Source: Streptomyces physcomitrii
GTDB lineage: Bacteria > Actinomycetota > Actinomycetes > Streptomycetales > Streptomycetaceae
Direction of reading: 5' to 3'
Length of the DNA: 64,000 nucleotides
Assembly: GCF_012273655.1 (NCBI RefSeq)
Contig: NZ_JAAWWP010000006.1
Location: forward strand, 290,749-354,748
Shown here: piece after piece, positions 27,298 to 36,161 of the stretch
Layout of the letters: each line of letters starts with the position of its first letter
Position numbering within the stretch: position 1 is the stretch's first letter
Notes under the pieces: model-generated
Databases searched by the model: none
Told to the model about the DNA's origin: nothing
What the model saw: the letters and a program-made list of their open reading frames with translations, nothing else
Position numbers and translations under genes: made by a program

Positions 27298-29241
27298 ATG
27301 CAGCGCACGGCACCGAAACTCGGCACCCCGGACCGCCCCCTCGGCTGGCTCGGCGTCAACTACTGGTCCCGCACCGGCGGTCCGTTCATGTGGCGCCACT
27401 ACGACGGCGCGGTCGTCGGCGAGGAACTGGCCGTCCTGAAGGCCCACGGCATCACGCTCACCCGCTCCTTCCTCCACTGGCCGGACTTCCACCCGGAACC
27501 CGAGCGCCTCGACCCCCGGATGCTGGAGCGCTACGACGACTTCCTCGACCGGCACCTCGCCGCGGGCATGACCACCGTCCCCACCTTCCTCGTCGGCCAC
27601 ATGTCCGGGCAGAACTGGGACCCGGCCTGGCGCGAGGGCCGCGAGGTCTTCGCCGACGAGTGGTTCACGGCACGCCAGGCCTGGTACGTGGCCGAGTGCG
27701 CGAAGCGCTGGAAGGACCACCCGGCGGTGGCCGGCTGGCTGCTCTCCAACGAGATACCGATCTACGCGGACTGGCGCTCGCGCGGCATCGGCACCCTGGA
27801 CCACCGGGACGTGACCCGCTGGGCCCGGACACTGACCGGGGCCCTGCGCGCCACCGGGGCCCGCCAGCCCGTCTCGCTCGGCGACGGCGCCTGGGGCCTG
27901 GAGACGACCGGCGCCGACAACGGCTTCCGGATCCGCGAGCTGGCCGGGCTGATCGACTTCCACGGCCCGCACGTCTACCGGATGGAGGACGACCCGGTGC
28001 GGCAGCACCTCGGCGCCGCCTTCACCTGCGAACTCCTCGGCATCGGCGGCAAGCCCGTGGTCCTGGAGGAGTTCGGCGTCACCTCCGACTACACCTCCGA
28101 GGAGAACGCCGCCCACTACTACCGGCAGACCCTGCACCACACCCTGCTCGCGGGCGCCACCGGCTGGATCCCCTGGAACAACACCGACTACGACGCGCTC
28201 GCCGACCAGGAGCCCTATCTGCACCACCCCTTCGAGATGCACTTCGGGCTGACCGACCACCAGGGGCGGCCCAAGCGGCAGTTGCACGAGGTGGCCGACT
28301 TCGCGGCCGTCCTGGAGCGCACCGGCTTCCCCCGGCTGCACCGGCCGGACACCGCGCTCACCCTGATCGTCTCCTCCTACCTGGAGAAGGAGTACCCCTT
28401 CACCCAGCCCGAGGACGCCGCCGCCGTCCTCTCGGTGACCCGGCAGGCCTATGTCGCCGCCCGCGAGGCGGACCTGCCGATCGGCGTGGCCCGCGAGGCC
28501 GACGGGCTGCCCGCCGACAGCGCGCTCTACCTGCTGCCCAGCGCCAAGCAGCTCACCGCGCCGAGCTGGCGCGAGCTGCGCGCGCACGCCGCCCGCGGCG
28601 CCACCGTCTACGCCTCGTACTTCAGCGGCGCCCACGGCACCCAGCGCGGTCCCTGGTGGCCGGGGCTCGACGAAACCTTCGGCGTGGTCAAGCAGTTGCG
28701 CTACGGACTGACCCACCGCATCGAGGACGAGGAACTGCGGATGGTCTTCCGCCAGGACTTCGGCGACCTCCGCGCGGGGGAGGAACTGCGCTTCGCCGTG
28801 TCCGGCACCGCGCACTCCCGCGCCTACCTCCCGGTGGTGCCCGACGGCGCCGAGGTGGTCGCCGAGGACGCCCACGGCCGCCCCGCCCTGCTGCGCCACC
28901 GCACCGGCCGGGGCCAACTGGTGCTCTGCACCTACCCCTTGGAGCACATGGCGGCCGAGACCCGGGAGGTCAACCCGGAACCGACCTGGCGGCTGTACGC
29001 GGCCCTGGCCGCCGAGGCGGGGGCCCTGCCCCCGGTCACGGTGCCCGACGGGCGGGTGGTCACCGGCGAGCTGGCGCACGAGGACGGCCGCCGCTTCGTC
29101 TGGTTCCTCTCCCAGCACCCCGGGCCGCTGACCGTCCGGCCCCGGGTGCGTGAGGGCCGGCTGACCGGCCTCGACGGCGAGCAGGTGACCGAGGTCGCGC
29201 TCGACGCCTACGGGGTACTCGTAGCCGAGCGCGTCCGCTGA
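27298..29241 (+). CDS. GH5-family intracellular beta-mannosidase-like glycosidase
   Basis: The 647-residue enzyme has a GH5 TIM barrel (about 1-330) with the acid/base in WLLSNEIPIY (about Glu152) and the nucleophile in VVLEEFGVT (about Glu258). A C-terminal region contains a GH42-trimer-like alpha/beta domain (PSAKQLTAPSWRELRAHAARGATVYAS, quoted only to show the segment near 420-450) and a small beta domain. No signal peptide is seen, so it acts in the cytosol on imported oligosaccharides. Layout and context resemble subfamily GH5_18, which includes beta-mannosidases acting on the Man-beta-1,4-GlcNAc of N-glycans. Divergent to an ABC importer and 54 bases upstream of mannonate dehydratase. 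Exact substrate is inference. Confidence 0.85.
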   Translation: MQRTAPKLGTPDRPLGWLGVNYWSRTGGPFMWRHYDGAVVGEELAVLKAHGITLTRSFLHWPDFHPEPERLDPRMLERYDDFLDRHLAAGMTTVPTFLVGHMSGQNWDPAWREGREVFADEWFTARQAWYVAECAKRWKDHPAVAGWLLSNEIPIYADWRSRGIGTLDHRDVTRWARTLTGALRATGARQPVSLGDGAWGLETTGADNGFRIRELAGLIDFHGPHVYRMEDDPVRQHLGAAFTCELLGIGGKPVVLEEFGVTSDYTSEENAAHYYRQTLHHTLLAGATGWIPWNNTDYDALADQEPYLHHPFEMHFGLTDHQGRPKRQLHEVADFAAVLERTGFPRLHRPDTALTLIVSSYLEKEYPFTQPEDAAAVLSVTRQAYVAAREADLPIGVAREADGLPADSALYLLPSAKQLTAPSWRELRAHAARGATVYASYFSGAHGTQRGPWWPGLDETFGVVKQLRYGLTHRIEDEELRMVFRQDFGDLRAGEELRFAVSGTAHSRAYLPVVPDGAEVVAEDAHGRPALLRHRTGRGQLVLCTYPLEHMAAETREVNPEPTWRLYAALAAEAGALPPVTVPDGRVVTGELAHEDGRRFVWFLSQHPGPLTVRPRVREGRLTGLDGEQVTEVALDAYGVLVAERVR

Positions 29242-29295
29242 CCGGCGGACCGCCCCGCCCCCGCCTTCCGCCCCCGAGCCACCGAGGAGCCCACC

Positions 29296-30537
29296 GTGCG
29301 CATCACCGCCGCGGACACCCTGGTCACCAGCCCCGGCCGCAACTTCGTCACCCTCAGGATCACCACCGACGAGGGCCTGACCGGACTCGGCGACGCCACC
29401 CTCAACGGCCGCGAACTCGCCGTCGAGGCCTATCTGCGCGAACACCTCGCCCCGCTGCTCCCGGGCCGGGACGCCGGGGCGATCGAGGACACCTGGCAGT
29501 ACCTGTACCGGGGTGCCTACTGGCGGCGCGGCCCGGTCACCATGGCGGCGCTCGCCGCGGTGGACACCGCCCTGTGGGACATCAAGGCCAAGGCCGCCGG
29601 GATGCCCCTCTACCAGCTGCTCGGCGGCGCCTCCCGCCGCGGGGCCCTCGCCTACGGCCACGCCTCCGGCCGCGACCTGCCCGAACTCCTGGACTCGGTA
29701 CGCGCCCACCTCGCCGACGGCTACCGGGCGATCCGGATCCAGAGCGGCATCCCCGGGCTCGACTCGGTCTACGGTGTCGCGAACTCCGCGGCCGGCGGCG
29801 GCGAACGCTACGACTACGAGCCCGCCCGGCGCGCGGCCGGCGGCGCGGCCCGCCCCGCGGAGGAGGTCTGGGACACCCGGGCCTATCTGCGGCACATGCC
29901 GTCCGTCTTCGAGGCCGTACGGCACGAGTTCGGCCCCGAGCTGCCGCTGCTGCACGACGGGCACCACCGGATGACCCCGATGCAGGCGGCCCGCCTCGGC
30001 AAGGACCTCGAACCGTACGACCTGTTCTGGCTGGAGGACGCGACACCGGGGGAGGACCAGTCGGCGCTGCGGCTGATCCGCTCGCACACCACCACCCCGC
30101 TCGCCATCGGCGAGGTCTTCAACTCCGTCCACGACTACACGACCCTCCTCCAGGAGCGGCTGATCGACTACGTGCGCTCCGCCGTCACCCACACCGGCGG
30201 CGTCACCGGCATGCGCAGACTGCTCGACCTGGCGGGCGTCCACGGCGTCCGCTCCGGGATGCACGGGCCCACCGACATCTCGCCGGTCGGGATGGCCGCC
30301 GCCCTCCATCTGGACCTGGCCGTGCACAACTTCGGCATCCAGGAGTACATGCGCCACTCCCCGCGGACCCTGGAGGTCTTCCGCACCTCCTACCGCTTCG
30401 AACAGGGGCTGCTGCACCCCGGGGAGAGCCCCGGGCTCGGCGTGGAACTCGACGAGGAGGCCGCCGCCCGCTTCCCGTACACCCCCGCGTACCTGCCGGT
30501 GAACCGGCTGACCGACGGCACCGTGCACGACTGGTGA
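29296..30537 (+). CDS. manD: D-mannonate dehydratase (enolase superfamily, ManD)
   Basis: ManD dehydrates D-mannonate to 2-keto-3-deoxy-D-gluconate using Mg2+. The 413-residue protein shows ManD-specific sequence [20 protein letters not shown] and [23 protein letters not shown]. Metal-site strands appear in [21 protein letters not shown] and AIGEVFNS, and [10 protein letters not shown] lies near the C-terminus. GTG 29296 is used, with GAGGAG ten bases upstream. It follows the GH5 gene by 54 bases and is probably co-transcribed. This suggests mannose from beta-mannosides may be handled through mannonate, or that the true substrate is a mannonate-containing sugar; both are inferences. Confidence 0.9.
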   Translation: MRITAADTLVTSPGRNFVTLRITTDEGLTGLGDATLNGRELAVEAYLREHLAPLLPGRDAGAIEDTWQYLYRGAYWRRGPVTMAALAAVDTALWDIKAKAAGMPLYQLLGGASRRGALAYGHASGRDLPELLDSVRAHLADGYRAIRIQSGIPGLDSVYGVANSAAGGGERYDYEPARRAAGGAARPAEEVWDTRAYLRHMPSVFEAVRHEFGPELPLLHDGHHRMTPMQAARLGKDLEPYDLFWLEDATPGEDQSALRLIRSHTTTPLAIGEVFNSVHDYTTLLQERLIDYVRSAVTHTGGVTGMRRLLDLAGVHGVRSGMHGPTDISPVGMAAALHLDLAVHNFGIQEYMRHSPRTLEVFRTSYRFEQGLLHPGESPGLGVELDEEAAARFPYTPAYLPVNRLTDGTVHDW

Positions 30538-30565
30538 CGGGACGGGCCGCCGAGGGGAGTGGACC

Positions 30566-30593
30566 GGTGGCCGAGGCGGCCGTCTCGGCCACC
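30566..30593. terminator. Bidirectional terminator between manD and GH26 gene
   Basis: GGTGGCCGAG (30566-30575) and its perfect complement CTCGGCCACC (30584-30593) form a 10-base stem with an 8-base loop. It sits between two convergent genes. Confidence 0.7.
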
Positions 30594-30599
30594 CGGGGA

Positions 30600-31691
30600 T
30601 CACCGCCCGGCGGCCGGGATGTCCACCTCCCCGCGGTTGAGGACCCGCGGGTCGTAGTACCCGGCCTTGACCTCCTCGCCGGTGTTGTGGTCGACGAGGT
30701 AGTTCGTCCACACGCTCCAGTACGCCCACTCGGGCTGGGAGGCCATGGCCGAGGGGTTCGGCACCTTGCCGACCTCGGCGAGGGCGATCGGCTTGTCCCC
30801 GGCGATGTCCCGCACGGCCCGGTACCAGTCGTCCGTCGGGAAGTCGTGCCACCAGGCGTCCAGGGTGACGAGGTCGGCGTAGTCGTCACCGGGGTAGAAG
30901 TCCGCCGCCCGGGCGGCCTGCCCGTCGATGTCCTTGACGTTCCAGACCCAGACGATGTTGTCGAAGCCCTGGGACTCCAGGTAGTCGCGGGTGAGCCGGA
31001 AGAGCGCCGCGCTGCCGTTCTCTCCGGAGCGGCCGCCCCACCAGGCCCAGCCCTCGTTCATCTCGTGCAGCGGGCGGAAGAGGACCGGGATCCCGGCGTC
31101 CTTCAGCTGCTGGAAGTAGGGGACGAACTGGTCGAGCTTGCGCTTGTAGTCCTCGTTCAGCGGGGCGCCGTCGGTGAGGACCTCCGTCCACTCCTCGTCG
31201 CTGAGCCTGCTGCCCTTCACCGGGTCGGAGCCCCCCTCGAAGTCGCAGGTGGCCACATCGGGCCGGCAGGCGTGCATGGTCATCGCCGGGATCGATCCGG
31301 CGCTCCACACCTTCTTCGCCTGGTCGACGACCTTCTGGCGGTTGCCGATGTCGTTCTGGCTGAAGCCGAAGTCGCCGCCCCACATCCCCGGGTACTCACC
31401 CGTGATGTCATGGACCTTCTGCTCCCACTGAGCGGGGCTGTTGTTGGGCCCGTCCTGCTGCCCGGAGAGCATGTGCCGACCGGTCAACTCGCCCAGGTAG
31501 GACAGGAGTCGGGCCTTGCTCACCTCGCCGGGCGGCGCGGGCGGTGCGGCCGAGGCGCTTCCGCCACCGGCGGCGAGGCCACCTGAGGCGAGCAGCACCG
31601 CCGAGACCGCGGCGACCAGGACCCGGTTCCCGGACTCGGCGATACGGGGGCGGGTACGGGCGCGGGGACGGGGACGGGTGCGTACGGACAT
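30600..31691 (-). CDS. Secreted GH26 beta-mannanase (copy 1)
   Basis: The 363-residue enzyme has an Arg-rich signal peptide ending near GGGSASAAPP and a single GH26 domain. The acid/base lies in FRPLHEMNEGWAWWGG (about Glu210) and the nucleophile in ALAEVGKV (about Glu306). GH26 enzymes cleave internal beta-1,4-mannosidic bonds with retention. There is no carbohydrate-binding module. The frame is open further upstream, but the ATG at 31691 follows GAGGAG and starts a proper signal peptide. A perfect TTGACG-N17-TAACTT promoter lies at 31962-31990. A close paralogue lies at 37319-38401. Confidence 0.93.
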   Translation of the reverse strand: MSVRTRPRPRARTRPRIAESGNRVLVAAVSAVLLASGGLAAGGGSASAAPPAPPGEVSKARLLSYLGELTGRHMLSGQQDGPNNSPAQWEQKVHDITGEYPGMWGGDFGFSQNDIGNRQKVVDQAKKVWSAGSIPAMTMHACRPDVATCDFEGGSDPVKGSRLSDEEWTEVLTDGAPLNEDYKRKLDQFVPYFQQLKDAGIPVLFRPLHEMNEGWAWWGGRSGENGSAALFRLTRDYLESQGFDNIVWVWNVKDIDGQAARAADFYPGDDYADLVTLDAWWHDFPTDDWYRAVRDIAGDKPIALAEVGKVPNPSAMASQPEWAYWSVWTNYLVDHNTGEEVKAGYYDPRVLNRGEVDIPAAGR

Positions 31692-31961
31692 CTCGCTCCT
31701 CGGGGGGAAGGGGGGGATCGCCCGCTTCGGTGGGCGGACCGGGGCGTGACCGGTACGCCCACCGGGGGCAGGCGGGCCGGCGGTGTGGAGCCGTACAGGG
31801 CGCCCGGCGGAGACCGGAAGCGCGCCCGGGGGCGCGGAGTCGGCTCTCCGGAGAGCGCGGGCGGTGCGAGGCATGGACCGGTTCAGTGAGCAGGGCCCGC
31901 TGCCTCGCCCCGTGCCCTGATCGGGCTGATGCGACCCGGCGGTTCAGGGCGACTAGCCAGG

Positions 31962-31990
31962 AAGTTAAGGGTGCCCGGAAGCCCCGTCAA
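31962..31990 (-). promoter_or_regulatory. Promoter of GH26 mannanase copy 1
   Basis: Minus-strand TTGACG (31990-31985), a 17-base spacer and TAACTT (31967-31962) match the Streptomyces housekeeping promoter. The same -35/-10 pair with the same spacing is found before the GH172 gene. Confidence 0.75.
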
Positions 31991-32221
31991 TGGGCTGAAC
32001 CCGAGTTTCCTCAACCGTGCCAGTGAGGGAGGGTTGCCGGGTTGCGGTGTGTCGGAGGCGGGCGCTCGTCTTCATCGACGGGCTGGAGACCTTCGGAGGA
32101 TCGTCTTGAACTGCGCTTATGGCAAACGGAATTGATCCATCCGTCTATTCCGGCTCCTCCTGCGGGAGTGGATCGCCCCGGCCCGCCTCCGTTCTCGGTT
32201 CCTCTCTACTGAATCGGTCTA

Positions 32222-32250
32222 TGGACACCTCATCCGGCCGCTGTTAGCTT
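32222..32250 (+). promoter_or_regulatory. Promoter of the beta-mannosidase/LacI operon
   Basis: TGGACA (32222-32227), a 17-base spacer and TAGCTT (32245-32250) point toward the beta-mannosidase gene and predict a leader of about 175 bases. Confidence 0.6.
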
Positions 32251-32433
32251 GAGCCGCGTTCCGGGTGCGGTGGGGGAGCGGGCGGCGGACGCCCCGGTGC
32301 CCGTCGCCCCGCACCGCCGTGCCTTGCCGCCCTCCTCGCGGCCACGTGCGACCCCTCGGGCCGGTGGCCGGTCCCGCTCGCCCGATCCGACTCGTCCCCG
32401 GCCGCGCGCGGCCGCGGCGAAGGGAGCCCGCCC

Positions 32434-34893
32434 ATGAAGGACGTCACCCCCCTGACCGACGGCTGGACCTTGCGGCACGAGTCCGCCGCGCTTCCGGCAC
32501 GGGTCCCGGGATGCGTCCACACCGACCTGCTCGCCGCCGGGCTCATCCCGGACCCCTTCCTCGGCCGCGACGAGGAGGAGGTGGCCTGGGTGGGCCGCTC
32601 CGACTGGCGCTACGAACTCGCCCTCGGGCGGCCCCGCACCCGGCACGAGCGCACCGACCTGGTCTTCGAGGGCCTCGACACCGTCGCCGAGATCCGCCTC
32701 GGCGGCCGGCTCCTCGGCCGTACGCGCAATATGCACCGGAGCCACCGCTTCGACCTCACCGCGCACCTGGCCGCGGCCGGGGACACCGCCGGCGAGGGGG
32801 ACCCCGCCCTCTCCGTGGAGTTCACCTCCGCCCAGACCGCGGCGGAGGCGGAGCGCGCACGGCTCGGGGACCGGCCGAGCGCCTACCCGGAGCCCTTCCC
32901 GTATCTGCGCAAGATGGCCTGCTCCTTCGGCTGGGACTGGGGGCCCACCTTGGTCACCGCCGGTATCTGGCGGCCCGTACGGCTGGAGCACTGGTCCACC
33001 GCGCGGCTGCGCCGGGTCCGCCCGGAGATCGGCGTCACCGGGATCGGCTCCGGCGAGCCCACCGGGCAGGTCACGGTCCACCTCGATGTGGAGAGGACCG
33101 GGGCCGCCCCGCTGAGCGCGGTCGTCCGCCTCGCGGGCCACAGCGTCCGGGCCGACGTCGACGGGGACAGCGCCCGCCTGGAGATCGAGGTGCCCGGGCC
33201 CGACCTCTGGTGGCCGCGCGGCCAGGGCGCCCAGCGCCTCTACCACCTGGATGTGACCCTGCACGACGCCGAGGGTCGCGCCCTGGACACCTGGTCGCGC
33301 CGGATCGGCTTCCGCACCGTCCGCCTGGACACCACCCCGGACACGTACGGCTCCGCCTTCACCCTCGTCGTCAACGGCCGCCCGCTGTTCGCCCGGGGCG
33401 TCAACTGGATCCCCGACGACGTCTTCCCCTCCCGGATCAGCCCGGAGCGCTACCGCACCCGGCTCCGGCAGGCCGCGGCGGCGGGCGTCGACCTGGTACG
33501 CGTATGGGGCGGCGGACTCTACGAGAGCGAGGACTTCTACCAGGCCTGCGACGAACTGGGCCTGATGGTCTGGCAGGACTTCCCCTTCGCCTGCGCCGCC
33601 TATCCGGAGGAGGAGCCGCTGCGCGGCGAGGTCGAGGCCGAGGCCCGGGAGAACGTGGTCCGGCTGATGCCGCACCCCTCCCTCGTCCTGTGGAACGGCA
33701 ACAACGAGAACCTCTGGGGCTTCCGCGACTGGGGCTGGGAGGAGCAACTCGCCTCCCGCTCCTGGGGCGAGGGCTACTACCTCGGCCTGCTCGCCCGGGT
33801 GGTCGCCGAGCTCGACCCCACCCGCCCCTACTGGGCGGGCAGTCCCTGGTCCGGTTCCTGGGACCACCACCCCAACGATCCCGCCCACGGCACCACCCAC
33901 TCCTGGGAGGTGTGGAACCGTACCGACTACACCGACTACCTCGACCAGGTGCCGCGCTTCGTGGCCGAGTTCGGCTGGCAGGCGCCGCCCGCCCTCGCCA
34001 CCCTGCGGCGCGCCCTGCCCGGCGAGGAACTGGCCCCCGACTCGCCCGGCATGCTGCACCACCAGCGCGCCGAGGACGGCAACGGCAAGCTGCGCCGCGG
34101 ACTCGACCGGCACTTCGCCGAGCCCGCGGACTTCGACCGCTGGCACTACCTCACCCAGCTCAACCAGGCGCGGGCCGTCGCCACCGGCATCGAGCACTGG
34201 CGCGCCCACTGGCCGCGCTGCGCCGGCACCGTCGTCTGGCAGCTCAACGACTGCTGGCCGGTGACCTCCTGGTCCGCCGTCGACGGCGACGGCCGCCTCA
34301 AGCCGCTCCACCACGAGCTGCGCCGCCTGTACGCGGACCGGCTGCTCACCCTGCAGAACGGGCCGCGGGGCCTGGAACTGTGCGCCGTCAACCAGTCGCG
34401 GGGGGCCTGGCACACCCCGGTACGGCTGCGGCGCCTGGCCGCGGACGGGACCGTACTCGCCGAGTCCGCCCTGGAGTGCGCGGCGGAACCGGACAGCGTG
34501 GCCCGGCTCGCGGTCCCGGCCCCGCTGCTGCCCGCCGCGGACTCGGCCGAGGAGTTCCTGGTCGCCGACGCCGAGGGCGAGCCCGGGCTGCGCGCCCTCC
34601 ACTTCCCCGTACGGGACAGGGAGTTCGCCTATCCCGTACCGGAGTACGACCTGGAGATCCTCCGGGACGGCACCGGCGGGGGAGATAGGATCACGCTCGT
34701 GGTGACCGCGAAGACCCTGCTGAGAGACCTGCTGCTGCAGAGCGACCGGCTCCACCCCGAGGCCGTGACCGACACCGGACGGCTGACCCTGCTGCCCGGT
34801 GAGAGCGCCACCCTCACGGTCCGCGGCTGGCGGCCCTCCGGCGAGGCGGCGGCCCAGGCGCGGGCGGCGCTGTTCAGCGTGGGCCAGGCGTGA
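32434..34893 (+). CDS. GH2-family beta-mannosidase
   Basis: The 819-residue protein has the GH2 architecture: a jelly-roll sugar-binding domain with VPGCVHTDLLAAGLIPDPF, immunoglobulin-like domains, then a TIM barrel. The beta-mannosidase sequence RVWGGGLYE is present, with acid/base in LWNGNNENLWG (about Glu425) and nucleophile in FVAEFGWQ (about Glu512). It removes terminal beta-mannose from manno-oligosaccharides in the cytosol, since no signal peptide is present. The ATG at 32434 follows GAAGGGAG. The stop overlaps the next LacI gene by GTGA, so the enzyme and regulator are translationally coupled. Confidence 0.94.
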   Translation: MKDVTPLTDGWTLRHESAALPARVPGCVHTDLLAAGLIPDPFLGRDEEEVAWVGRSDWRYELALGRPRTRHERTDLVFEGLDTVAEIRLGGRLLGRTRNMHRSHRFDLTAHLAAAGDTAGEGDPALSVEFTSAQTAAEAERARLGDRPSAYPEPFPYLRKMACSFGWDWGPTLVTAGIWRPVRLEHWSTARLRRVRPEIGVTGIGSGEPTGQVTVHLDVERTGAAPLSAVVRLAGHSVRADVDGDSARLEIEVPGPDLWWPRGQGAQRLYHLDVTLHDAEGRALDTWSRRIGFRTVRLDTTPDTYGSAFTLVVNGRPLFARGVNWIPDDVFPSRISPERYRTRLRQAAAAGVDLVRVWGGGLYESEDFYQACDELGLMVWQDFPFACAAYPEEEPLRGEVEAEARENVVRLMPHPSLVLWNGNNENLWGFRDWGWEEQLASRSWGEGYYLGLLARVVAELDPTRPYWAGSPWSGSWDHHPNDPAHGTTHSWEVWNRTDYTDYLDQVPRFVAEFGWQAPPALATLRRALPGEELAPDSPGMLHHQRAEDGNGKLRRGLDRHFAEPADFDRWHYLTQLNQARAVATGIEHWRAHWPRCAGTVVWQLNDCWPVTSWSAVDGDGRLKPLHHELRRLYADRLLTLQNGPRGLELCAVNQSRGAWHTPVRLRRLAADGTVLAESALECAAEPDSVARLAVPAPLLPAADSAEEFLVADAEGEPGLRALHFPVRDREFAYPVPEYDLEILRDGTGGGDRITLVVTAKTLLRDLLLQSDRLHPEAVTDTGRLTLLPGESATLTVRGWRPSGEAAAQARAALFSVGQA

Positions 34894-35924
34894 GCGGCGA
34901 ACCCCGGGTCACCATCCGGGATGTCGCCTCCCGCGCGGGCGTCTCCCGCGCGGCGGTCTCCCTGGCCTTCAACAACAAGCCCGGCGTCTCCGAGTCGACC
35001 CGCGCCCGCATCCTGGACGTGGCGCGCTCCATGGGCTGGGAGCCCAACCGCTCGGCTCAGGCCATGAAGCGCTCCGGCACCGGGACCGTCGGCCTCGCCA
35101 TCTGCCGCCCGGCGCGCCAACTCGGCCTGGAACCCTTCTACATGGAGTTCATCTCCGGTCTCGAGAGCGTGCTGAGCGAGCACTCCAGCGCGCTGCTGCT
35201 GCGCCTGGTGCGGGATGTCGGCGAGGAGATCGAGCTCCAGCGCCACTGGTGGCGCTCGGGCCAGATCGCGGGCTCCGTCCTGGTGGACTTCCGGGAGGAC
35301 GACCCGCGGGTGCCCGAACTCTCCCGGCTCGGGCTGCCCGCGGTCGCCGTCGCCCACCCGTCCCTCGCCGGGCCCTTCACCGCGATGTGGACCGACGACG
35401 GAAGCGCGGTCGCCGAGGCCGTGCGGTATCTGGCCGCACTCGGGCACACCGCCATCGCCCGCGTCGGGGGAGCGGCGGGCCTCGGGCACAGCGCCATCCG
35501 CACCGCGGCCTTCACCCGCACCCTGCGCGAACTCGGCCTGGACGCCGACCTCCAGCTCGCGACCGACTTCTCCGGCGAGCACGGCGCCCGCGCCACCCGG
35601 GTGCTGCTCTCCCGCGCCTCCCGGCCCACCGCGATCATGTACGACAACGACCTGATGGCGGTCGCCGGTCTCTCGGTGGCCAGCGAGATGGGACTGCGCG
35701 TCCCCCAGGACCTCTCCCTCCTCGCCTGGGACGACTCGCAGCTGTGCACGCTGACCCATCCCACCCTCTCCGCCATGAGCCACGATGTGCACACCTTCGG
35801 CGCGGATGTGGCCCGAAGCCTGTTCGCCCTGCTGGCGGGTGACGACGGCGTCTCCCGCCCGGTGCAGACACCGGTGCTCACCCCGCGCGGCTCCACCGGC
35901 CCCTCACCGCGGCGCACCGCCTGA
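34890..35924 (+). CDS. LacI-family regulator of the mannan genes
   Basis: The 344-residue protein has an N-terminal helix-turn-helix (VTIRDVASRAGVSRAAVSLAFNNKPGVS) and a sensor domain ending LSLLAWDDSQLCTLTHPTLSAMSHD. The GTG start at 34890 overlaps the beta-mannosidase stop. It probably represses the beta-mannosidase operon and the neighbouring esterase and mannanases in the absence of manno-oligosaccharides. GACAACGTTGTC at 36041-36052 is the best candidate operator nearby. Ligand and targets are inference from context. Confidence 0.9.
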   Translation: MSGEPRVTIRDVASRAGVSRAAVSLAFNNKPGVSESTRARILDVARSMGWEPNRSAQAMKRSGTGTVGLAICRPARQLGLEPFYMEFISGLESVLSEHSSALLLRLVRDVGEEIELQRHWWRSGQIAGSVLVDFREDDPRVPELSRLGLPAVAVAHPSLAGPFTAMWTDDGSAVAEAVRYLAALGHTAIARVGGAAGLGHSAIRTAAFTRTLRELGLDADLQLATDFSGEHGARATRVLLSRASRPTAIMYDNDLMAVAGLSVASEMGLRVPQDLSLLAWDDSQLCTLTHPTLSAMSHDVHTFGADVARSLFALLAGDDGVSRPVQTPVLTPRGSTGPSPRRTA

Positions 35925-36040
35925 GGTCCGCGCCTCTTTACTTTCCTTTACTCAAATTGTTCAGAACATGGACAGCCGCCTAGGCGCGGAGCAGAGTATG
36001 CGCAGTCGTCCAGCAGCGGGCGAGGTGCGCGACCGAGCGG

Positions 36041-36052
36041 GACAACGTTGTC
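36041..36052. promoter_or_regulatory. LacI-type operator candidate GACAACGTTGTC
   Basis: A perfect 12-base palindrome with central CG lies 110 bases upstream of the esterase start. It is adjacent to the LacI gene at 34890-35924, the likely binder. A CAACGTTG core recurs at 48270-48277 before the GH93-like gene. A second palindrome, TGTTCAGAACA, lies at 35958-35968 in the same gap; its role is unknown. Confidence 0.6.
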
Positions 36053-36161
36053 TACGTCAACTCGGCGCCTACTCCGTGGACTTGGTCTCGCCGCCGCCCC
36101 GGTCCGGACTCCCTCGCCACCGCTCTCCCCTTCCCTCCTTACCTCTCCCCCTGGAGCGACC

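Larger units (their letters stand above)
31692..32433. other. Divergent regulatory region between GH26 copy 1 and beta-mannosidase
   Basis: These 742 bases contain no gene I can support. They hold the minus-strand GH26 promoter (31962-31990) and the plus-strand beta-mannosidase promoter (32222-32250). This implies leaders of about 260 and 175 bases. The middle (32100-32160) is less GC-rich than its surroundings. I did not find a clear LacI-type palindrome here. Confidence 0.6.

Noticed and set aside
27106..30852. 1248-codon open frame antisense to the GH5 and manD genes
   Set aside because: It covers two well-supported genes on the other strand and has shadow-type low-complexity composition.
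32230..34755. 841-codon open frame antisense to the beta-mannosidase gene
   Set aside because: Shadow of the GH2 gene, which has clear catalytic motifs.
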